Shown in pieces: positions 28,410 through 35,840 of a DNA stretch of 52,271 nucleotides. The DNA is from Deltaproteobacteria bacterium (GTDB lineage: Bacteria > Myxococcota_A > Polyangia > Haliangiales > Haliangiaceae), in the NCBI GenBank assembly GCA_025353585.1, contig JANXOM010000057.1, forward strand, positions 1 through 52,271, in the 5' to 3' direction. A program made the position numbers and the translations under genes. Every line of letters starts with the position of its first letter. Position 1 is the stretch's first letter. The notes below the pieces were generated by a model. It was not told where the DNA came from and ran no database searches. It saw nothing but the letters and a program-made list of their open reading frames with translations.

Positions 28410-28777
28410 GGCGCCGGCAAGTCCATCCACCGCAACCGCCCGTCGAGCTGGATGCTCCGGGCAAACTTCTCCGAGCTCGCCTGCTCGAGCAGCAGCCGCG
28501 CGATCCCCTGGTACCACGCGGCCAGCCCGCCGCAGCTCGCCGCCCGCGCCGCGAATGCCGCCGAGTCCGTCGGCACCATCTTGCAGCGGCTCGGCGTCGC
28601 GAGGCTGCGCTCGCCGACCCATCCATAGATCGCGATCGCCGTCGCATCGGCCGCCCGCGCAGTTGGACGCTGCGCGAGCCGATACCGCAGATCGATCGCG
28701 TTATCCGCGGCCGGCGTGGTCGCCGGAACGCAGCTCGCGACCATCACCATGACCCCGCCCATCGCCGCAGCGTTCAC
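28397..28777 (-). CDS. Small lipoprotein with YidD-like core
   Basis: A 126-residue protein. MNAAAMGGVMVMVASC is a lipoprotein-type signal with Cys at 16. Residues about 45-100 recall YidD, the membrane-protein insertion efficiency factor: AIAIYGWVG, then SRCKMVPTDSAAFAARAA, then GLAAWYQGIARLLLEQ, paralleling the YidD pattern of C-R-F-x-P-T-C-S followed by a Gly and an RLL segment. The second YidD Cys is Asp here. The family link is my reading of the pattern and is not certain. It overlaps and precedes the PGAGQxY membrane protein gene, which fits a membrane-biogenesis pair. Confidence 0.5.
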   Translation of the reverse strand: MNAAAMGGVMVMVASCVPATTPAADNAIDLRYRLAQRPTARAADATAIAIYGWVGERSLATPSRCKMVPTDSAAFAARAASCGGLAAWYQGIARLLLEQASSEKFARSIQLDGRLRWMDLPAPCGE

Positions 28778-28810
28778 CGCGGCGCTCGCTGCGATGCGGC
28801 GCGCACGCGC

Positions 28811-29359
28811 TCAGTAGCCGGGCTGCGGAGCGCCGCCCTGCTGCGGCGGCGGATAGCCACCCTGCGGCGGGGGATAGCCACCCTGCGGCGGCGGATAACC
28901 ACCCTGCGGCGGCGGGTAGCCGCCCTGCGGCGGCGGGTAGCCACCCTGCGGCGGCGGATAGCCACCCTGCGGCGGCGGGTACCCCTGCGGATAGTTCGGG
29001 TCACCCTGCGGCGGACCGTAGCCCGGCGTCAGCTCGACGCTGTGCTCGGCGCGATAGCCCATGATCCAGAGGAACGGGACGAGCAGGAACACGCCGCCGA
29101 TGCACGCCGTGACGTCGAACTCCTCGCTGCGATGAATCGCGACGTTCGCCGGCGCGTAGCCCGGGGCCTCGATACGGACCTGCGTCGAGCTACCGACGAT
29201 CTTCGTGTCGGACATCGTGTACGGGGTCACGCCGACGTACGTGCCATCGAGGAACACCCTCGCTCCGGGGACGTTGGAGCGAATCACCGTCGAAGACGAG
29301 CACGCGAGGAGGCTCGTCGCACACGCAAACGCCACCGCAGCCGAGGCACGTGATTTCAT
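28811..29359 (-). CDS. PEGA-domain lipoprotein with YPPPQGG repeats
   Basis: A 182-residue protein. Signal peptide with lipobox TSLLAC (Cys 20). A PEGA-like domain follows: STVIRSNVPGARVFLDGTYVGVTPYTM and STQVRIEAPGYAPANV. A hydrophobic segment, IGGVFLLVPFLWIMGY (about 88-104), may insert in a membrane. The C-terminal about 60 residues are seven YPPPQGG units from a 21-bp DNA repeat, ending in GAPQPGY. Pro-rich repeats like this usually cross the periplasm or bind cell wall or partner proteins. Function unknown. Confidence 0.8.
   Translation of the reverse strand: MKSRASAAVAFACATSLLACSSSTVIRSNVPGARVFLDGTYVGVTPYTMSDTKIVGSSTQVRIEAPGYAPANVAIHRSEEFDVTACIGGVFLLVPFLWIMGYRAEHSVELTPGYGPPQGDPNYPQGYPPPQGGYPPPQGGYPPPQGGYPPPQGGYPPPQGGYPPPQGGYPPPQQGGAPQPGY
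28841..28984 (-). repeat. 21-bp tandem repeat, about seven copies
   Basis: Consecutive units close to CTGCGGCGGCGGATAGCCAC plus one C on the plus strand, encoding YPPPQGG on the minus strand. Units differ mainly at third codon positions (GGATAG, GGATAA, GGGTAG). The unit length is a multiple of three, so copy-number change keeps the frame. Confidence 0.9.
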
Positions 29360-29610
29360 ATCGTCCGGTCGTACCCTCGATGGCGGCCCAACTCAAGCCC
29401 GACGGCCAGCCGCGAAACGAGCAGCCCTCCGCATCGACGCAAACCTCGGATGGGGGCTCGGCGCACGTCCTCATGATGTGATCGAGGACACGCCCGCACG
29501 TCTCGCCCGGGCTCTCGGAGACCGCGACCTGAATCGCGCTGTACCGAGGAGTCGCGGTCGGGTGCGGGACACGAGCCCGACCGCACCTGCACCCGCGGCC
29601 GCCTCTCAGA
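29360..29610. other. Intergenic region between fabI and the PEGA lipoprotein gene
   Basis: About 250 bases with no gene that I accept. A minus-strand frame through it encodes a Cys-rich stretch (ETCGRVLDHIMRTC, EVCVDAEGCSFRGWPSG) with codon-like G/C spacing, but it runs into the start of the lipoprotein gene in another frame and has no good start, so it may be a gene remnant. The region should hold the promoter of the lipoprotein gene; no clear boxes seen. Confidence 0.4.
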
Positions 29611-30513
29611 TCAAGACTTCGGCGGGCTCTCGCGATCCACCGCGATCCCCATCGCCGCGTAGCCCTTGTCGACGTACACGCACGAGCCCGTGATGCCGCT
29701 CGCGAGCGGGCTGCACAGGAACGCGGCCGTCGCGCCGACCTCCTCCGCCGTGATCTCCTCGGGGATCGGCGAGTTGCGCTTCGCGTAATCCACCATCGGC
29801 CCGATGATCCCGATCGCGCTCGCCGCGCGCGACGCGAACGGGCCCGCGGAGATCACGTTCACGCGGTGGCCCCACGCGCGCCCCGCCTCGTAGGCCAGCA
29901 GCCGCGTGTCGGACTCGAGTGCCGCCTTCGCCGACGACATCCCGCCGCCGTAGCCCGGGATCGCGCGCTCCGCCGCCATGTACGAGAGCGAGACGAAGGC
30001 GCCGCCGTTCTTCGGCATCAATGGCCCGAAGCGCTGCACCATCGACACCATCGAGTACGCCGACGCCGACACCGCGGACAGGTAGCCCTTGCGCGAGGTC
30101 TCGAGCAGCGGCTTCTTCACCTCGCTGCCGTTCGCGAGCGAGTGCACCACGATGTCGACGCCGCCATCGGCCTGGACGGCCGCGGCGAGGCCTGCGATCG
30201 AGAAGTCGCCCAGGTCGCGATAGCGCCGGCTCTCGCGGAGCTCGGTCGGCGCGTCGTCGAGGGAGTCGAACTCTGCGTCGAGAGGGTAGATCTTCGTGAA
30301 CTGCAGCTTTTGACCGTCCGACAGCGCCATGGAGGCGTCGAACTTGCCGCGCTCGAGCATGGTGCGGAAGATGCCGAGCGCCGGCGGCCACGTGGCGACG
30401 GAGACCAGCGCGCCGGCCTCGATCATCGCCTTGGCGATGGCGAAGCCGAAGCCGCCGTCATCGGCGACGCCGGCCACCAGCGCGCGCTTGCCCCTCAGAT
30501 CGATCGTCAGCAT
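29611..30513 (-). CDS. fabI: Enoyl-[acyl-carrier-protein] reductase, plant/plastid-type FabI
   Basis: A 300-residue NAD(P)H-dependent reductase for the last step of the fatty acid elongation cycle. It opens with LRGKRALVAGVADDGGFGFAIAK, the cofactor site. It has the catalytic Tyr pair and Lys in SYMAAERAIPGYGGGMSSAKAALESDTR. The region ALGIFRTMLERGKFDASMALSDG plus KIYPLDAEFDSLDDAP matches the insertion typical of plastid and chlamydial FabI and absent from E. coli FabI (262 residues). The stop is at 29611 and the gene stands alone. Expected to be cytosolic and tetrameric. Sensitivity to FabI inhibitors cannot be read directly. Confidence 0.95.
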   Translation of the reverse strand: MLTIDLRGKRALVAGVADDGGFGFAIAKAMIEAGALVSVATWPPALGIFRTMLERGKFDASMALSDGQKLQFTKIYPLDAEFDSLDDAPTELRESRRYRDLGDFSIAGLAAAVQADGGVDIVVHSLANGSEVKKPLLETSRKGYLSAVSASAYSMVSMVQRFGPLMPKNGGAFVSLSYMAAERAIPGYGGGMSSAKAALESDTRLLAYEAGRAWGHRVNVISAGPFASRAASAIGIIGPMVDYAKRNSPIPEEITAEEVGATAAFLCSPLASGITGSCVYVDKGYAAMGIAVDRESPPKS

Positions 30514-30601
30514 GGGCGGGTGATCGCGCGAATCGGCAGCGCGCGCAACCCCGCAGCCGGGCGAGCGGGATTCGCCGCCGAGCTGGCGGGGGTTGGAGCG
30601 G

Positions 30602-30763
30602 TCAGCTGCGGGGCTTGAGCGCCAGGACGACCCCGACGCCGGCCGCGAGGACGGCGAAGCGGATCGCGAGCTGCAAGACGAGCGCGGGCGCGAGCGCGAT
30701 GGCGGACAGCGCGAGCACGGCGAGGATCAGAAGCACGAGGCGGCCCGGGGTGACGTACGGCAT
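30602..30763 (-). CDS. Small two-helix membrane protein
   Basis: A 53-residue protein from the ATG at 30763: MPYVTPGRLVLLILAVLALS, then a second hydrophobic stretch AIRFAVLAAGVGVVLAL and a KPRS end. Nearly everything is hydrophobic, consistent with two transmembrane helices. No family. An upstream in-frame ATG (30910) would add a charged, implausible extension. Support is moderate: reading frame, hydrophobicity and position. Confidence 0.5.
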   Translation of the reverse strand: MPYVTPGRLVLLILAVLALSAIALAPALVLQLAIRFAVLAAGVGVVLALKPRS

Positions 30764-30881
30764 GACAGCTCCGATGCAGCGGCGAGGCTGCTGGGTGGAA
30801 CGCGCGACGGCGGCGGCGGGCCCGGTGGCCTCACGCGCTGTGTCACGTCGTGATACAAAGCTAGTACCGTTCATGACGCGG

Positions 30882-30916
30882 CGCAATGTAAATTCGACAC
30901 TTCGCCACAAGCGACC
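30882..30916 (+). promoter_or_regulatory. Two-box intergenic motif, copy 1
   Basis: CGCAATGTAAATTCGAC (30882-30898) is followed, ten or so bases on, by AGCGACC ending at 30916. The same two boxes at the same spacing occur at 46380-46346 on the minus strand. It lies 31-66 bases before the GTG of the alpha/beta hydrolase gene, where a promoter or regulator site is expected. Confidence 0.5.
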
Positions 30917-30947
30917 GGGATATTTGATGTTCTGGTAGCGTGGTCGC

Positions 30948-31961
30948 GTGAAGGATCAGATCTTGCGGGGCATCGTGCGAGGGCTCCTGCGCAACCGGAC
31001 GGCGACCCGCCTCCTCGGCCGGAGGCGCCGCGGGGGCGTCGACACCGCCCTGGATCCTCAGGTCCGCGCCGTCCTCGAGCTCGAGCGGATCGCGCGCATC
31101 CCCGCGCTCGACTCGATGCTGCCGCCGCGCGCGCGCCGCTTCGCCGCCGAGGGCCTCTCGCCCCTCGATCCAGATCCGGCGGTGATGGCGCAGGTCACGG
31201 ACATCAGCGTCCCGGGCCCCGCGAGCGCGCTGCCCGTCCGCATCTACGTCCCGGCCAACGCGCGCCCGCACTGGATCATCTACTTCCACGGCGGCGGGGG
31301 CGTCATCGGCTCGATCGCCTCGTCGGATCCAGCGACGCGGATGATCGCGGCGCAGACGCGGTGCACCGTCGCCTCGGTCGAGTACCGCCTCGGCCCCGAG
31401 CACAAGCACCCCGCGGGCCCTGACGACGCGGTCGCGGCGTATCGCGCGCTCCTGTCCCGCGTGCCGGCCGGGGCGAGGGTCGCGGTCGCCGGCGATAGCT
31501 TCGGCGGCTTCCTGGCCGCGCATGTCGACCACGCCGCGCGCGCGCAGGGTGTCCGGGCGCCGGACCTCCAGGTGCTCGTCTACCCGATCGTCGACTTCAC
31601 GCACGCGCAGCCGTCCAACACGCGCCACGCGCACGGCTACCTCCTGACGCGCGATCTCATCACGTGGTTCCACCAGCACTACTTCGCGGCCGACGCCGAC
31701 GTGAAGGCGCCGTCGCCGTGGTTCTGGCCCACGCTCCGCGGAGCGGCGCCCGCGCTCGTCTTGACGGCCGGTTATGACCCGCTCGTCGACGAAGGCGACG
31801 CGTACGCCGAGCGCCTCCGCGCCGACGGCGTGACCGTCCGCCACCGCCGGCACGCCGGCCTCATCCACGGGTTCCTCAGCATGGCGGGCGCCGTCGACGC
31901 GGCCCGGACCGCGGTCGTCGAGATGTGTACCGACATCGTGGCGATGCTCGGTCCGGCGTGA
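30948..31961 (+). CDS. Alpha/beta hydrolase, HSL (hormone-sensitive lipase)-like
   Basis: A 337-residue serine hydrolase from a GTG start. Motifs of the HSL/bacterial type IV esterase family: oxyanion IIYFHGGGGVIGS (around residue 110), VEYRLGPEHKHPAGPDDA, nucleophile elbow VAGDSFGGFLAAH (Ser about 187), acid residue in LVLTAGYDPLVDEGDAYAERL, and catalytic His in GLIHGFLSM. It probably hydrolyses a short-chain acyl or lipid ester in the cytosol; substrate unknown. No signal peptide. Preceded by a motif also found upstream of the hybrid kinase gene. Confidence 0.92.
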   Translation: MKDQILRGIVRGLLRNRTATRLLGRRRRGGVDTALDPQVRAVLELERIARIPALDSMLPPRARRFAAEGLSPLDPDPAVMAQVTDISVPGPASALPVRIYVPANARPHWIIYFHGGGGVIGSIASSDPATRMIAAQTRCTVASVEYRLGPEHKHPAGPDDAVAAYRALLSRVPAGARVAVAGDSFGGFLAAHVDHAARAQGVRAPDLQVLVYPIVDFTHAQPSNTRHAHGYLLTRDLITWFHQHYFAADADVKAPSPWFWPTLRGAAPALVLTAGYDPLVDEGDAYAERLRADGVTVRHRRHAGLIHGFLSMAGAVDAARTAVVEMCTDIVAMLGPA

Positions 31962-32005
31962 CGGCAAAATAGGCCGCGCCCGACGCGGGTGATACGCTTC
32001 GACCC

Positions 32006-33439
32006 GTGACCGTCCTCCTCGCGCTCGCCGACGTGGGGCCGGGTGTGCACCTGGAGGAGTCGCTGACCCAGGCCGGCCTCCCGGCGCGCTGGGACGCCGC
32101 GCAGGTCGACGGCCCGCGCGGCGGCATGAACCCATCGGTCGTGGTGCTCGACGCCGATCACCTCGGCGCGCGGCTCGGCGAGGTCGCCGATGCGTGGCGC
32201 GATCACGTGGCGGTGCCCGGGCTCGTCGCGCTCGGGACGTCAGCGGTCGCGCGCGAGCGCGCCCCGCTCGCCCGCATGGTGCTCGTCTCCCCCGCCGCGC
32301 CGGCCGAGACGCTCTTGGCTGCGATCCGCGAGGCGAGCAAGCTGCGCCTCGCGACGGGTATGCGCTGGCCGATCTTGCGCGTGGCGCTCGGCTTGCCGCC
32401 GGCCGAGAACGGGCCCGCCGCGTGGGGCCTCACGCTCGCGGCCGCGCGCTCCGTCGACCTGGAGGTCCCGCGCGCCGCGCTGCGCTGGCACACGCAGCAC
32501 TACGCGACCGGCAACGCGCGCCTCGATCAGATCCGTGAGGAGCGCGTGCTCACCGTGCCCGAGATCGAGACGGCGAAGGGCCTCGACGGTGCGCTGACCG
32601 TGCAGAGCTACGTCAAGCGCGGCCCGCTCGATCCGCTGCAGTCCGCGCGCCTCCTGTGGGCGCTCGCGTCGTTCGGCGCCGTCGACCTCACGCCCGAGGT
32701 CCGCGATGTGGGGGCGGCGCCGCGCCGGCTGGTGCACGAGCTGCGCGAGCACCTGCGCGCGCGCGTGGTGCGGCTCGAGCGCAGCACGTTCTACGACGTC
32801 CTCGAGATCACGCCGCTCGCCGAGCGCGATGACATCGAGCTGGCGTATCGCTACGTCGGCCGCCGCTACGCGCCGGAGAGCCTCGCGCAGCACGATCTCG
32901 GCGAGGTCGCCGCGACGATCAAGCCCATGTGGGAGCTCGTCGAGAGGGCGCGCGCCGTCCTGCTCGACCACGCGCAGCGCGGCCGCTACCACGACTGGCT
33001 CCGCCAGAACCTGCGCAAGCTCCGCACGGCGTGGGCCGTCGACGCCAAGGACGCGACCCTCGCGCAGGAGGCGTTCGCGCGCGGCGGCAAGGCGCTCGGG
33101 GACGGCGACGCGCACCGGGCGATGAGCGACCTCGCGACGGCGTGCCGCTACCACGCCGGCCACCCCGAGTACGAGGCGAGCCTCGCGTGGGCGCGCTACC
33201 GCGTGCAGGTCGAGTCGGGCAAGGATCGCGTCAGCTCGGCCGTCGCGGAGCGCGCGCTCGTCGAGGGCATGCTCGTCGGGTGCCGACCGTGGCCCCGCGC
33301 GCTGGTGGCGCTCTCGCTGCTCTGCCTCGCGAGCGGCGATCCGGACTCGGCGCGCTGGCACTTGCACGTCGCGCTCGCGATCGATCCGAACGTGCCCGCC
33401 GCCGCGCAGCTCGCGCAGCGGCTCGGGATGCGGCGATGA
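32006..33439 (+). CDS. DUF4388/J-like/TPR regulatory protein
   Basis: A 477-residue protein from a GTG start. N-terminal about 120 residues resemble a degenerate receiver fold (VLLALADVGPGVHLEESL through SVVVLDADHLGARLGE). Residues about 195-235 (GLDGALTVQSYVKRGPLDPLQ plus ARLLWALASFGAVDL) look like DUF4388. Residues about 265-340 are J-domain-like (STFYDVLEITPLAERDDIELAY, with RAVLLDHAQRGRYHDW) but lack the HPD tripeptide. The C-terminus is a TPR-like helical array (ALVEGMLVGCRPWPRALVALS, LHVALAIDPNVPAAAQLAQRL). Such mosaics are common in myxobacterial motility and development proteins. The stop overlaps the next ATG. Confidence 0.75.
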   Translation: MTVLLALADVGPGVHLEESLTQAGLPARWDAAQVDGPRGGMNPSVVVLDADHLGARLGEVADAWRDHVAVPGLVALGTSAVARERAPLARMVLVSPAAPAETLLAAIREASKLRLATGMRWPILRVALGLPPAENGPAAWGLTLAAARSVDLEVPRAALRWHTQHYATGNARLDQIREERVLTVPEIETAKGLDGALTVQSYVKRGPLDPLQSARLLWALASFGAVDLTPEVRDVGAAPRRLVHELREHLRARVVRLERSTFYDVLEITPLAERDDIELAYRYVGRRYAPESLAQHDLGEVAATIKPMWELVERARAVLLDHAQRGRYHDWLRQNLRKLRTAWAVDAKDATLAQEAFARGGKALGDGDAHRAMSDLATACRYHAGHPEYEASLAWARYRVQVESGKDRVSSAVAERALVEGMLVGCRPWPRALVALSLLCLASGDPDSARWHLHVALAIDPNVPAAAQLAQRLGMRR

Positions 33440-34935
33440 GCCAGGTGACCGCCACGGCGGCCCGCGGCGCGATCGAGGACCGGCTCCACGCCGCGGCCGG
33501 CGGCACCGTCGAGGCCGAGCTGGTGGCCATCGCGCTCGAGGCGACCGGCGCGGAGCACGGCGCGCTCTTCGTCTGGGACAAGGCGGCCGATGGCCTCGTG
33601 CTCGTGCATCACGTCGTCGGCGGCGTGACCGTCACGATGCCGCGCGTGGTCACCCGCGAGCCGGGCAAGGCCGGCATCGCGCTGCACGTCTTCGACACCG
33701 GCGCGCCGTACCTGTGCGCCGACACGGCGCGGGACCCGTACTACACGCGGTACCTCGTAGATGTCGGCGCGCTCGCCGCCGCGCCCGTCCGCTACCAGCA
33801 GCGCGCGATCGGCGTGCTCACCGTCTCGACGCGCGAGCCCCACGGCGTCACCGCCGAGGCCTTGCAGGCGCTCACCGCGATCGCGGACGTCGCGGCCCCG
33901 CTCCTCCGCCGCGCGCAGGTCGACAAGCTGTCGCGCGCCGCCACCGGCCGCCCGCTCCTCATCAAGGGCCTCTCGCCCGCGTGGCTCGAGGTCGAGCGCA
34001 AGCTGGAGCTCGCCGCGCCGACGACCGCGCCGATCCTCATCCGCGGCGAGAGCGGCACCGGCAAGGACCTCGTCGCGCGCGCGATCCACTGGAACAGCCG
34101 CCGCGCGGAGAAGCCCTACGTCACCGTCAACTGCGCCGCGATCCCCGAGACCTTGCTCGAGTCGATCCTGTTCGGCCACGTGAAGGGCGCGTTCACCGGC
34201 GCGTCGTTTCACAAGGTCGGCGAGTTCCAGAAGGCGAACGGCGGCACGCTGTTCCTCGACGAGGTCGGCGAGCTGCCCGTGATGCTGCAGGCCAAGGTCC
34301 TCCGCGCCGTCGAGCAGGGCGAGGTGCAGCCGCTCGGCAGCAACGAGCCGCCGGACCGCGTCGACGTGCGCCTGATCTGCGCCACGAACCGCGACCTCGA
34401 GGGTATGGCCAAGGTCGGGCAGTTCCGCGACGACCTGTTCTACCGGCTCTCCGTGATGACGCTCGAGCTGCCGCCGCTCCGCCGCTATCGCGACAACCTC
34501 GAGGTGCTCGCCCACGTGTTCCTCGAGCAGTCCGCCTCGGCCCACGGCAAGCGCGCGCCGCGGCTCCCGCCGGAGGTGCTCGCGCGCCTGGCCGCGTACG
34601 ACTTTCCGGGCAACATGCGCGAGCTGAAGAACACGATCGAGCACGCCGTGATCCTCTGCGCCGGCGATACGCTGCGCGTCGAGGATCTGCCGAAGCCGCT
34701 GCTCGCCGGCGCGCCCGTCGCCGCCGGGCCGAAGCGCGTCGCCGCCCCGACTCTCGAGCAGGCCCGCGAAGCGTGGCTCGCTCCCCTCGAGCGCCAGTAC
34801 CTCGCGGACCTGCTCTCCCGCCACGGGGGCAACGTCAAGACGGCCGCCCAGGCCGCCGGCGTCAACCACGTGACCCTCTATCGCTTGCTCAAGCGCCGCG
34901 GCCTCCACATGGGCCGGGTCTTGAAATCGGACTAG
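33436..34935 (+). CDS. Sigma-54-dependent transcriptional activator with GAF domain
   Basis: A 499-residue protein. GAF-like sensor at about 20-165 (VAIALEATGAEHGALFVWDK; YQQRAIGVLTVSTREP). AAA+ domain with Walker A ILIRGESGTGKDLVARAIH, the sigma-54 contact loop HVKGAFTGAS, Walker B NGGTLFLDEVGELP, and sensor ATNRDLEGMAK. The C-terminal Fis-type helix-turn-helix is GNVKTAAQAAGVNHVTLYRLLKRRGL. The GAFTGA loop is intact, so it should activate RNA polymerase with sigma-54. The ATG overlaps the stop of the DUF4388 protein, so that protein may deliver or modulate the signal. Targets are not evident here. Confidence 0.93.
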   Translation: MSQVTATAARGAIEDRLHAAAGGTVEAELVAIALEATGAEHGALFVWDKAADGLVLVHHVVGGVTVTMPRVVTREPGKAGIALHVFDTGAPYLCADTARDPYYTRYLVDVGALAAAPVRYQQRAIGVLTVSTREPHGVTAEALQALTAIADVAAPLLRRAQVDKLSRAATGRPLLIKGLSPAWLEVERKLELAAPTTAPILIRGESGTGKDLVARAIHWNSRRAEKPYVTVNCAAIPETLLESILFGHVKGAFTGASFHKVGEFQKANGGTLFLDEVGELPVMLQAKVLRAVEQGEVQPLGSNEPPDRVDVRLICATNRDLEGMAKVGQFRDDLFYRLSVMTLELPPLRRYRDNLEVLAHVFLEQSASAHGKRAPRLPPEVLARLAAYDFPGNMRELKNTIEHAVILCAGDTLRVEDLPKPLLAGAPVAAGPKRVAAPTLEQAREAWLAPLERQYLADLLSRHGGNVKTAAQAAGVNHVTLYRLLKRRGLHMGRVLKSD

Positions 34936-35702
34936 AGCAGAACAACTGTGGCAACGAGCTTCTGCGCCACCACGACGCCGGCCTGTGCGGCCTGCTTCGT
35001 CGTGTACTGCTGGCTCGTGCCGATGATCTGGCCGTTTGTCGCCGTGACGACGAAGTAGAACCCGCTGCCCGCGTTCGCCTTGACCGTGTACGCCGTCGCC
35101 GCCGCGCCCTGCACCGCGAACGCGCCGTCATAGGCCGCGGCCTCGGTCGTGTACGCCTCCGACGTCAGGACGATCTGGCCGTTCTGCGCGATGAAGTTCC
35201 AGTGGAAGAGGTTCGTGTCGCCGACCTGCACCGCGAGCCGCGCGCCGGTCGTCTGCGCCTCGCGCTTGTCGAGGTAGCTCGTGACGGCGTTCGTGCACGA
35301 GGCGATGGCGCGCGTCGCGTTCGACTTGCTCGCGTAGATCTCGCTGAACGCGATGATCTCGTTGTTTCCAGCGACGAGATGCAGCGTGTAGCCGGTGGCG
35401 GCCGGAGAGACCTGGTACATCGCGGGGTCGACGCCGTTGGTCTGCGTCGAGAGGATGCCGTTGATCGCGCCGGTGCGGGTCGTGTACGCCTCCGACGTCA
35501 GCAGCACCTTGCCGTTGCCGCTCTTGAGGTGAAAGTGCCACTGGCCATCCGTCGCCTGCCAGAGGTCGAACTTGCCGACCGACGAGGCGTCGCCATCGGT
35601 CTCGCTGGTCTGGTCGCCGGCGCCGTCCGCGGCGCAGCCGGTGGCGGCCATGGAGGAGAGCGAGAGGAGGGCGACGGCGAGGAGCGAGTTGAGCGTGCGC
35701 AT
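34932..35702 (-). CDS. Lipoprotein with four DUF1508 (YegP-like) units
   Basis: A 256-residue protein. Signal peptide with lipobox MAATGC (Cys about 23) and a short acidic linker. Four repeats of the YegP/DUF1508 pattern follow: WHFHLKSGNGKVLLTSEAY, YTLHLVAGNNEIIAFSEIY, FHWNFIAQNGQIVLTSEAY, FYFVVTATNGQIIGTSQQY. Cytosolic YegP has one or two such units; here they are exported and doubled up. Function unknown. The last four bases overlap the stop of the convergent sigma-54 activator (shared CTAG). Confidence 0.85.
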   Translation of the reverse strand: MRTLNSLLAVALLSLSSMAATGCAADGAGDQTSETDGDASSVGKFDLWQATDGQWHFHLKSGNGKVLLTSEAYTTRTGAINGILSTQTNGVDPAMYQVSPAATGYTLHLVAGNNEIIAFSEIYASKSNATRAIASCTNAVTSYLDKREAQTTGARLAVQVGDTNLFHWNFIAQNGQIVLTSEAYTTEAAAYDGAFAVQGAAATAYTVKANAGSGFYFVVTATNGQIIGTSQQYTTKQAAQAGVVVAQKLVATVVLL

Positions 35703-35797
35703 GTTGATGAGCGCACCTATTACACGGAGTGTGCCGGTGTAGGTCCGTGTATCTAGCTGAAACTCCTCGGGAGAGATCCCCGGTCATTTGCCAATAC

Positions 35798-35831
35798 GCA
35801 ACCGAAGTTGCATCGTTGCAACTATCGTTGC
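35798..35831. promoter_or_regulatory. Two tandem GCAAC-N4-GTTGC palindromes
   Basis: GCAAC-CGAA-GTTGC at 35798-35811 and GCAAC-TATC-GTTGC at 35818-35831 are identical arms 20 bp apart centre to centre. They lie in a locally AT-rich gap, about 95 bases upstream of the DUF1508 lipoprotein ATG and just after the permease stop. The spacing of about two helical turns fits a cooperative operator; RNA hairpins ending the permease transcript are the alternative, but no T-tract follows. Confidence 0.5.
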
Positions 35832-35840
35832 GTCAGCTTA

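Noticed and set aside
28841..28984. CRISPR array
   Set aside because: The 21-bp repeat has no spacers and is in frame within a coding sequence.
29190..29592. Cys-rich minus-strand frame between fabI and the PEGA lipoprotein gene
   Set aside because: Codon use looks coding-like in part, but it lacks a credible start and overlaps the lipoprotein signal peptide in another frame. Perhaps a remnant; not strong enough to call.
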